Below are positions 53,444 to 58,866 of a stretch of DNA of 58,866 bases, piece after piece (position 1 is the first letter of the stretch; each line of letters opens with the position of its first letter). The translations under genes were made by a program, and so were the position numbers. The notes beneath the pieces are model-generated. The model searched no databases and was not told the origin of the DNA. It was given only the letters and a program-made list of their open reading frames with translations. Source of the DNA: Desulfovibrionaceae bacterium (GTDB lineage: Bacteria; Desulfobacterota; Desulfovibrionia; Desulfovibrionales; Desulfovibrionaceae); contig JAVHLG010000017.1 of the NCBI GenBank assembly GCA_031082225.1, positions 1 to 58,866 of the forward strand, in the 5' to 3' direction.

Positions 53444-54001
53444 ATGGACTTCGCCAAGCTCAATCCCTGGAACTGGTTCACCAAAGAGGACGAGCAGACC
53501 GCCGCCCCTCCCGCCGTTCAGGGCGGTTCCCCGGCTAAACCCTCCTTTCCCGAGACGCCGTTCCCCTCCCTTCATCCGGGCATGGAACGCTTTTTCGAAA
53601 ACGCCTTCCGGAACTTCGGCTTTCCACGGGGCGCGTGGCCCGGATTTCTTTCCGGGCCGGAATCCGGCGGCGTGGCCAAGCCCAAGGTGGACATCACCGG
53701 CTCGGAAAAGGAATACACGGTGAGCGCCGAACTGCCCGGCATCGACGAAAAGGACATCCACATCGAGCTCAAGGGGGAGTGCCTGATCATCCGGGCCGAG
53801 AAACGCCAGGAGGAGAAATCCGAAGACAAGGGCTATTACCGGGTGGAGCGCCGCTTCGGCGCCTTCCAGCGGGTGCTGTCGGTGCCCCAGGACGCGGATA
53901 CGGACAATATCAAGGCCACCTGCAAAAACGGGGTGGTGACCATCACCATGCCGCGCACGGCCGCAAAGGAGCCGTCGGCCAGACGCATCGCCATCGAATA
54001 G
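53444..54001 (+). CDS. Hsp20/alpha-crystallin small heat-shock protein
   Basis: A 185-residue chaperone. ATG 53444 was preferred over 53432 because GGAGG (53434-53438) sits just before it. The N-terminal ~75 residues are Pro/Phe-rich (ERFFENAFRNFGFPRGAWPG). The alpha-crystallin domain spans about 80-175 (PKVDITGSEKEYTVSAELPG, IHIELKGECLIIRAEKR, YYRVERRFGAFQRVLSVPQ, ATCKNGVVTITMPR), with an IAI-type tail (RRIAIE) for oligomer assembly. It holds unfolding proteins in the cytoplasm in an ATP-independent way. Confidence 0.93.
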   Translation: MDFAKLNPWNWFTKEDEQTAAPPAVQGGSPAKPSFPETPFPSLHPGMERFFENAFRNFGFPRGAWPGFLSGPESGGVAKPKVDITGSEKEYTVSAELPGIDEKDIHIELKGECLIIRAEKRQEEKSEDKGYYRVERRFGAFQRVLSVPQDADTDNIKATCKNGVVTITMPRTAAKEPSARRIAIE

Positions 54002-54091
54002 TCGCGACGCCCGCCGCGGTGTCCGTCACTGGAGCATGCCGCCGCCGTGCACAGCGCGTGCGGGCCTTCCGGCAAAGGCTTTTGGCGTCGC

Positions 54092-54123
54092 CAGGCCCCG
54101 CGTCAGGCCCCACGTCAGGCCCA
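54092..54123. repeat. Short 12-base tandem repeat, intergenic
   Basis: CAGGCCCCGCGT, CAGGCCCCACGT and then CAGGCCCA follow one another. Role unknown; it lies between converging genes. Confidence 0.5.
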
Positions 54124-54186
54124 AAGACGCCGTTGCAGCGGACGTACCAGGGCCGGGAGCCTTCCCGGCCCATTACGCCGTGCGCC

Positions 54187-54384
54187 TCAGCGATCCTTTT
54201 TCTTGCCGCCGCGTTTGCTGGTCAGGGCCAGACGGGTGGCCGCCGCGAAAAACCCGGCGATGATGCCCAGGGTGAACCCCCGGCGCATGTCCATGAAGAA
54301 GATGCCGCCCAAAACCCCGACCGATCCGCCCACCAGGATGCCCCGCACCAGGGCCTCCATGATGATGCTGCGCTCCTTGTCCAT
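54187..54384 (-). CDS. Small two-span membrane protein
   Basis: A 65-residue protein with GGAGGG before ATG 54384. Two hydrophobic segments (LVRGILVGGSVGVLGGIFF and TLGIIAGFFAAATRLAL) flank a basic turn (MDMRRGF), with a basic end (TSKRGGKKKDR). It lies 59 bases after hemL on the same strand, so they may share a transcript. No family recognised. Confidence 0.7.
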   Translation of the reverse strand: MDKERSIIMEALVRGILVGGSVGVLGGIFFMDMRRGFTLGIIAGFFAAATRLALTSKRGGKKKDR

Positions 54385-54443
54385 GCCCTTCCCTCCTTCC
54401 CGCGCGGCCAACAGGGGCGATCCGCCCCAGGCGCGGCGAAACG

Positions 54444-55709
54444 CTATCCCGCAAAGGCCTTCGCGGCGTCGAGGGTCTTCTCCAGGTCCGCGTCCGTGTG
54501 GGCAAACGAGGTGAAGGCGCATTCGAAGCCCGACGGCGCGAGGTTGATGCCGCGCGCCCGCATGTGGGCGTAGAAGCGGGCATAGCGGGCGCTGTCCGCG
54601 GTCTTGGCCGTGGCGAAGTCCGTGACCGGCGACTCGGTGAAAAACAGGGTGAAGATGGAGGCGATGCGGTTGCGCACCACAGGCAGCCCCTTGTCGGCCA
54701 GGATGCCCGCCAGGGCCGAGGCGAAGGCCTCGGTGCGCGCGGCCAGCCCGGCGTAGTCGGCCCGGGCCAGGACGGCCAGGGTGGCCAGGCCTGCGGCCAT
54801 GGCCACGGGGTTCCCGGACAGGGTTCCGGCCTGATAGACGTCGCCCTCGGGGCTGATGCGCTCCATGAACCGGCGTTTGCCGCCGTAGGCCCCCACGGGA
54901 AAGCCGCCGCCGATGATCTTGCCCAGGCAGGTCAGGTCCGGGTCGATGCCGAACACGGACTGGGCGCCGCCGTAGGCCAGCCGGAACCCGGTGATGACCT
55001 CGTCGAAGATCAAAAGCGCCCCATGTTTCGTCGTCAGGTCGCGCAGACCTTGCAGGAAGCCGGGTTTGGGCAGGACCAGCCCCATGTTTCCGGCCACCGG
55101 CTCGACGATGACCGCCGCGATGTCGTCGTGCACGGCAAAAAGCGCGGCCACGCCGTCCAGGTCGTTGTACGGCACGGTCAGGGTGTGGCGCACCGTGCCC
55201 TCGGGCACGCCCGGGGTGCCGGGGATGCCGAAGGTGGCCACGCCGGACCCGGCGGCGGCCAGGAAGGCGTCGCCGTGGCCGTGATAGCAGCCCTCGAACT
55301 TGATGACCGCGTCTTTGCCGGTCACCCCCCGGGCCAGGCGCAGGGCGCTCATGGTGGCCTCGGTGCCGGAGTTGACCATGCGCACCATCTCGATGCCGGG
55401 CACGGCGTCGACCACGGCCTGGGCCATGGCCACCTCGGCCGGGCAGGGCGCGCCGTAGCTGGCCCCGTCCAGCATGGCCGCCCGGGCGGCCTCGGTCACC
55501 CCGGGATGGGCATGGCCCAGGAGCATGGGCCCCCAGGACATGACGAAATCCACGAGTTCGTCGCCGTCCACGGTAAAAAGCTTCGACCCGGCGGCCCGGG
55601 CGATGAACAGGGGATCGCAGCCCACGCTCTTGCAGGCCCGCACGGGGCTGTTGACCCCGCCGGGAATGAGGGTTTTGGCTGTGGCGAAGAGTTGGGCGGA
55701 AGTGGTCAT
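54444..55709 (-). CDS. hemL: Glutamate-1-semialdehyde 2,1-aminomutase
   Basis: A 421-residue PLP enzyme that makes 5-aminolevulinate from glutamate-1-semialdehyde, the C5 entry to tetrapyrroles. Motifs include [67 protein letters not shown] and the PLP Lys region [17 protein letters not shown] near 265. GGAGA precedes ATG 55709. Length is typical. It sits near a siroheme decarboxylase subunit gene (57097), consistent with heme made from siroheme; a VOC gene and a DUF3800 gene lie between. Confidence 0.96.
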   Translation of the reverse strand: MTTSAQLFATAKTLIPGGVNSPVRACKSVGCDPLFIARAAGSKLFTVDGDELVDFVMSWGPMLLGHAHPGVTEAARAAMLDGASYGAPCPAEVAMAQAVVDAVPGIEMVRMVNSGTEATMSALRLARGVTGKDAVIKFEGCYHGHGDAFLAAAGSGVATFGIPGTPGVPEGTVRHTLTVPYNDLDGVAALFAVHDDIAAVIVEPVAGNMGLVLPKPGFLQGLRDLTTKHGALLIFDEVITGFRLAYGGAQSVFGIDPDLTCLGKIIGGGFPVGAYGGKRRFMERISPEGDVYQAGTLSGNPVAMAAGLATLAVLARADYAGLAARTEAFASALAGILADKGLPVVRNRIASIFTLFFTESPVTDFATAKTADSARYARFYAHMRARGINLAPSGFECAFTSFAHTDADLEKTLDAAKAFAG

Positions 55710-55759
55710 GAGGCGTCTCCGAAGGGGGTGACAGGTTGCAGAAGCGGATCGAGGCGGTC

Positions 55760-56182
55760 TCAGACGGCTTTCTGGGCGAAGGCCAGGATGTAGCCGTTGA
55801 TGTCCTTGATGTAGAATTCCCGCATGCCGTAGAAGGTGACATGGGGCCTTTTGAGGAACGGCGTGTCCTCGTCCAGGGCGGCATAGCGGGCGTCCAGGTC
55901 GTCGCACTCGATGTAGAGGGTGAACGCGCCGCCGGGCTTGGCGTTTTCCAGGGAGGGCAGTTCGGCGGCCAGGCTTTTTTTGGACTGGAACATGATCTGC
56001 ACCGCGCCCGAGGCGACCATGGCGTAGCACAGGGTCTCGGCGGCGGGCCAGGCGAAGACGGGCTGCCGTCCTTCGTCGGTGACGCCCATGGCGAAGTCGA
56101 AACCGAGCACGCGCAGGTAATAGTCCACGGTGCGGTTCACGTCGTTGACCATGAGGTTGGGGGCCAGGGAGGTCAGGGGCAT
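55760..56182 (-). CDS. VOC (glyoxalase/bleomycin-resistance fold) protein
   Basis: A 140-residue protein; ATG 56182 follows AAGGAG. It has the VOC pattern of two beta-alpha-beta-beta-beta units: [48 protein letters not shown] and [20 protein letters not shown]. The last motif supplies the usual metal Glu/Asp region, but the His ligand of the first unit is not clear, so catalysis is uncertain. It lies 50 bases upstream of hemL on the same strand and is possibly co-transcribed. Confidence 0.82.
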   Translation of the reverse strand: MPLTSLAPNLMVNDVNRTVDYYLRVLGFDFAMGVTDEGRQPVFAWPAAETLCYAMVASGAVQIMFQSKKSLAAELPSLENAKPGGAFTLYIECDDLDARYAALDEDTPFLKRPHVTFYGMREFYIKDINGYILAFAQKAV

Positions 56183-56207
56183 AGGACAGCTCCTTTTCGA
56201 AATCTCA

Positions 56208-56236
56208 TTGACTTTCTTCAGGATACGAATTAATTT
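56208..56236 (+). promoter_or_regulatory. Plus-strand promoter-like element in the VOC-DUF3800 gap
   Basis: TTGACT (56208-56213), 17-base spacer, TAATTT (56231-56236). It overlaps the AT-rich palindrome GAATTAATTTTAATTC (56227-56242). Both neighbouring genes are on the minus strand, so this would drive an unassigned plus-strand transcript. Confidence 0.45.
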
Positions 56237-56242
56237 TAATTC

Positions 56243-56301
56243 AATCCAGTTCACTGGAGGTGGAAGGCACATGCCTTCGAGGCCCTTCGGGGCCTTTTTT
56301 T
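56243..56301 (+). ncRNA. Possible short RNA ending in a TTCG hairpin
   Basis: The unit is bounded by the promoter-like element at 56208 and an intrinsic terminator at 56280-56301 (AGGCCC, TTCG tetraloop, GGGCCT, seven T). The predicted transcript is about 55-60 bases. It contains GGAGGTGG followed by an ATG, so a tiny leader peptide is an alternative. Inference only. Confidence 0.35.
56280..56301 (+). terminator. TTCG-loop intrinsic terminator, plus strand
   Basis: A six-base perfect stem around a TTCG tetraloop, followed by seven T on the plus strand. On the minus strand the T-run is absent, so it works only for plus-strand transcription. Confidence 0.65.
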
Positions 56302-57085
56302 ATGGAAGCCATTTCCTTCCCCACCCATCGATTACCCCTGAGGGACTCCTGTGGTACTTTGATTTTTCGAGAAGTTGCGCGATTTTCCCACCAAAATTAT
56401 CTGGTAAAGATTTTTTCTGACGCCGATGCAGCGTACATTTGTAGCTCGGATGTGCGATGATGTCCGCAAGTTGAAGTCCTGAAATATTGAATTGTTTCGG
56501 TTTTACTTTAAGTTGTCCGCTCGACAATGTTGCCGTAAAAACATCGCGAGAAACATACTCCGTTCCCTGCTGTACGAGACGTTGAAAGGAATCTTTGAGC
56601 CGTCTGTCTTCTTTTCCGCCACGTGATTCAGCAAGTACATCACCGACAAGTGTATTCAATTCAAGATCTCGAACAAATCTTTCCAGCATCACCGCCAAAC
56701 AATAATGATATGGATCAAAAAGCCAGCGTGAATATATTTGTTTATGTTCCAGCTTGTCGATAACAATTGTTATGACCTTATACTCAAGCTTTCCAAGCAA
56801 CACCAGAAGATCATCATTGAATTTCATCTCATTTTCTTTATCCCGCAACGACGAAAAAGGATATTTTTTATTCACCAACTCTTTTCTGTGCAGGATGATA
56901 GGATCATCTGGATGTGATGTGAAGTGCTTTGTCTTCAATGCCTCAAGGAGCGGATGCACCGTATCGCTCACATATTCATGCCGGATAATCACCCCTGTCA
57001 AACTCAGATACCGGTGATTTTCGTTCTCCGAAGCACCCAGGTCTGAGTTCCCGACCTCATCAATGTATAGACGACAATCCGGCAT
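56300..57085 (-). CDS. DUF3800 domain protein in AT-rich DNA
   Basis: A 261-residue protein beginning MPDCRLYIDEVGNSDLGASE, the DUF3800 opening with an acidic DE pair near 9-10. Further family features: RYLSLTGVIIRH, ILHRKELVNKKYPF, VITIVIDKLEHK, PYHYCLAVMLERFVRDL and the closing LQLADIIAHPSYK. DUF3800 has an RNase H-like character and is frequent in mobile or defence-linked DNA; the substrate is unknown. ATG 57085 has only a weak site (AGG about 12 bases upstream). Base composition and codon choice are clearly more AT-rich than both neighbours, implying horizontal acquisition. Confidence 0.8.
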   Translation of the reverse strand: MPDCRLYIDEVGNSDLGASENENHRYLSLTGVIIRHEYVSDTVHPLLEALKTKHFTSHPDDPIILHRKELVNKKYPFSSLRDKENEMKFNDDLLVLLGKLEYKVITIVIDKLEHKQIYSRWLFDPYHYCLAVMLERFVRDLELNTLVGDVLAESRGGKEDRRLKDSFQRLVQQGTEYVSRDVFTATLSSGQLKVKPKQFNISGLQLADIIAHPSYKCTLHRRQKKSLPDNFGGKIAQLLEKSKYHRSPSGVIDGWGRKWLP

Positions 57086-57096
57086 GAATGTATTGC

Positions 57097-57582
57097 CTAA
57101 AAATATTCCATCGACGTCTTCTTCAGCTCTTTTCTGCTCAGAAGCATGGCATAGTCGTCGATGCCCGACTCCCGGACCAACTCCTCCACGATGCGTCGGC
57201 ACTCCTCGGGGCTCGCCGCATGCACCATGGTATAGAGGTTGTACGGCCAGTCCAGGCAGTTGATGCGGTGGTAGCAATGGCTGATCTCCCGGCGCGAGGA
57301 CATGTACTTCCCCACCCGGGCCATGTCCTCGTCATCCACATACCAGGCCACCATGGCGTTGGCCCCGTACCCGGCCTTCTGGTGCCGCAGCGTGGCCCCG
57401 AAACGCCGGATGGCCCCGCTTGCCTTCAGGCGCGTCAAAAGCTCCAGCACCTCGGCCTCGGTCGCCCCGGCGGCCTCGGCCATGTCCGCATAGGGCGTGG
57501 CCGAATCCGGCAGGTCCGCCTGGGCCATGCGCAGGATGCGCCGCTGCACTTCGCTGAATACGGGTTTCGTCTCTTTCGGCAT
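57097..57582 (-). CDS. Siroheme decarboxylase subunit (AhbA/AhbB, NirD/L-type)
   Basis: A 161-residue Lrp/AsnC-like protein. The N-terminal winged helix (RRILRMAQADLPDSATPYAD, AEVLELLTRLKASGAIRRFG) leads into the family signature RFGATLRHQKAGYGANAMVA, with a basic pocket and a later His pair (ISHCYHRI). A ferredoxin-like domain follows (NLYTMVHAASPEECRRIVEE). AhbA and AhbB together decarboxylate siroheme to didecarboxysiroheme on the alternative heme route. Which subunit this is cannot be told from sequence alone, and no second subunit is in view. Confidence 0.85.
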   Translation of the reverse strand: MPKETKPVFSEVQRRILRMAQADLPDSATPYADMAEAAGATEAEVLELLTRLKASGAIRRFGATLRHQKAGYGANAMVAWYVDDEDMARVGKYMSSRREISHCYHRINCLDWPYNLYTMVHAASPEECRRIVEELVRESGIDDYAMLLSRKELKKTSMEYF

Positions 57583-57764
57583 ACGTGGGTCGGCCCTCCC
57601 TGTGGCCCGGCATCAAAGGCTTTGTCCTTATCGCCTTCATGTGCTAGACGCAACCTGACCAGCCTCGACCCTCGCGTCACGACGACGCCGGGCGGTGCGG
57701 GGACGGGGACGACCCCGGGACGGTCCGCACGCGGGACGCCCGGCGGCAGCATCGGAGGGATTTC

Positions 57765-58757
57765 ATGAAGATTGCGGTCATCGGCGCAGGCAGCTGGGGC
57801 ACCACCCTGGCCGACATGCTGGCCAAAAAGGGCCTTGAGACGCGGCTTTGGGTGCGCGAACAAAAAGTGATGCACGAGATACGCACCCGTCACGAAAACA
57901 CCTGGTATCTGCCCGGCCGCCCCCTGGCGAAAAGCCTCGACGTCAGCACCGATCCGGCCCACGTGGCCGACGGCGTGCGGCACTTCCTGTTCGCCGTGCC
58001 CTGCCAGTTCATCCGCCACGCCTACACCCGGTTTTTCAAATATCTACCCAAAAACGCGGTCATCATCTGCGCCAGCAAGGGCATCGAACTGGACTCGCTC
58101 ATGCCCATGTCCGACGTCTGCGAGGACGTCCTGGGTGCGATCAAGCCCCGCTTCGCCATGCTCTCCGGGCCGTCCTTCGCCTTCGAGGTCATAAACGGCA
58201 TCCCCACCGCCGTGGCCCTGGGCTGCGTCCACAAAAAGACCGGCAAAGAGGTCCAGGAGGCCCTGTCCTCCCCGGCGTTCCGGGTCTACACCAACCCCGA
58301 CGTGCGCGGCGTGGAACTGGGCGGGGCCATCAAGAACATCATCGCCATCGCCGCAGGCGTAGCCGACGGCCTGGGGTTCGGCAGCAACGCCCGCTCCGCC
58401 CTCATCACCCGGGGCCTTCGCGAGATGAGCCGCCTGGGCAAGGCCATGGGCGCGAACACCGAGACCTTCATGGGCCTGTCCGGCCTGGGCGATCTGGTCC
58501 TGACCTGCACCGGCGACTTAAGCCGCAACCGGCAGGTGGGCCTGCGCCTGGCCAAGGGCCAAAAGCTCCTGGACATCCTCGGCGAGATGAAAATGGTGGC
58601 CGAAGGCGTCAAGACCACCGAGGCCGTCCACGCCCTGGGCGAAAAACTCGGCGTGGAACTGCCCATCACCGAACAGGTCCATGCCGTCCTGTACCAGAAC
58701 CAGGAACCCGCCACGGCCGTGCATGCCCTCATGACCCGGACGCTCAAGGACGAATAA
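57765..58757 (+). CDS. gpsA: Glycerol-3-phosphate dehydrogenase [NAD(P)+]
   Basis: A 330-residue enzyme that reduces dihydroxyacetone phosphate to sn-glycerol-3-phosphate for phospholipid synthesis. GGAGGG precedes the ATG. The Rossmann motif GAGSWGTTLA is at 7-16. Family motifs NTWYLPGRPL, ICASKGIEL, MLSGPSFAFEVINGIPTAVA, VELGGAIKNIIAIAAGVADG (catalytic Lys) and GLSGLGDLVLTCTGDLSRNR are all present. Length is typical of bacterial GpsA. Cytoplasmic. Confidence 0.97.
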   Translation: MKIAVIGAGSWGTTLADMLAKKGLETRLWVREQKVMHEIRTRHENTWYLPGRPLAKSLDVSTDPAHVADGVRHFLFAVPCQFIRHAYTRFFKYLPKNAVIICASKGIELDSLMPMSDVCEDVLGAIKPRFAMLSGPSFAFEVINGIPTAVALGCVHKKTGKEVQEALSSPAFRVYTNPDVRGVELGGAIKNIIAIAAGVADGLGFGSNARSALITRGLREMSRLGKAMGANTETFMGLSGLGDLVLTCTGDLSRNRQVGLRLAKGQKLLDILGEMKMVAEGVKTTEAVHALGEKLGVELPITEQVHAVLYQNQEPATAVHALMTRTLKDE

Positions 58758-58866
58758 GCCATCGGGGCCGCCGCCCCGCCGCACGGCCATCGGGGCTGCC
58801 GCCCCGTACCCCGCCCGGGGGGAATCATTCCCCCCGGACCCCTCGTCACCGGGCCGTGGCCCCTGC
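58758..58866. other. Right edge, non-coding
   Basis: After the gpsA stop the sequence is GC-rich with a repeated GCCATCGGGGC(C/T)GCCGCCCC pattern (about 58758-58804). No gene, terminator with T-run or promoter is clear before the window ends. Confidence 0.4.

Noticed and set aside
56130-56420. 96-residue plus-strand frame across the VOC-DUF3800 gap
   Set aside because: It overlaps the DUF3800 gene end and a terminator; the protein has no recognisable features. A shorter leader peptide cannot be excluded and is mentioned with the possible RNA.
1-58866. tRNA, rRNA or riboswitch genes
   Set aside because: I scanned the intergenic stretches by eye for T-loop consensus and known riboswitch cores and saw none that fold convincingly; a covariance-model search would be needed to be sure.

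Overview
This 58.9 kb window is GC-rich chromosomal DNA. It most likely comes from a sulfate-reducing deltaproteobacterium of the Desulfovibrio group (Desulfovibrionaceae); that placement is inferred from gene content, not tested. The supporting genes are an AhbA/AhbB-type siroheme decarboxylase beside hemL, a lactate/glycolate-oxidase-type Fe-S protein, a tiny dual-CXXC zinc-ribbon protein with an in-frame UGA, many c-di-GMP and phosphorelay proteins, and no CRISPR array, rRNA or recognisable tRNA.

Layout. (1) 1-7760: a same-strand, tightly packed cassette of phage-tail-like structural genes, one with a phage spike/fibre-type C-terminal region; no head, terminase, integrase or lysis gene is in view. 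(2) 7850-14380: an Fe-S oxidoreductase subunit, an exported caspase-like (clan CD) protease with a calcium-binding loop, a hybrid histidine kinase (REC-PAS-HisKA-HATPase-REC-HPt) and a stand-alone receiver. (3) 14517-16517, minus strand: a coupled operon of a ComB-type phosphatase, an HD-GYP protein and a 70-residue putative selenoprotein whose UGA is followed by a bSECIS-like hairpin. (4) 16857-22435: a small exported protein, a divergent crotonase, a 3D-domain protein, a SpoIIE-type phosphatase on the minus strand, a CBS pair and another exported protein. (5) 22522-28526: two tandem gingipain-like (C25) proteases. The second is a mosaic: its 5' part is almost identical to the first, while the rest is AT-rich. 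(6) 28613-33100, minus strand: valS, a small Rho_N-like basic protein, a DciA-like DUF721 protein, a 71-residue protein and a lipoprotein. (7) 33418-43730: c-di-GMP and sensor genes (EAL-like/HDOD, REC-PAS-GGDEF, GAF-HD-GYP, a PAS histidine kinase) mixed with exported EF-hand/TPR, SGNH-hydrolase and unusual cytochrome c proteins. (8) 43779-54001: an MCP, a DUF3859-SPOR protein, a TPR protein, polA, a TolC-like channel and Hsp20. (9) 54187-58757: a small membrane protein, hemL, a VOC protein, an AT-rich DUF3800 gene, the siroheme decarboxylase subunit and gpsA.

Functionally the window combines housekeeping (valS, polA, hemL, gpsA), heme synthesis by the siroheme route, envelope and export functions, and dense signalling. 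The points most worth following up are the UGA-containing small protein with its hairpin, the trio of exported cysteine proteases that share a C-terminal sandwich domain and leucine-rich tail, the gene-conversion mosaic in the gingipain pair, the cytochrome with a CxCH heme motif, and the AT-rich DUF3800 islet with a possible short plus-strand transcript.
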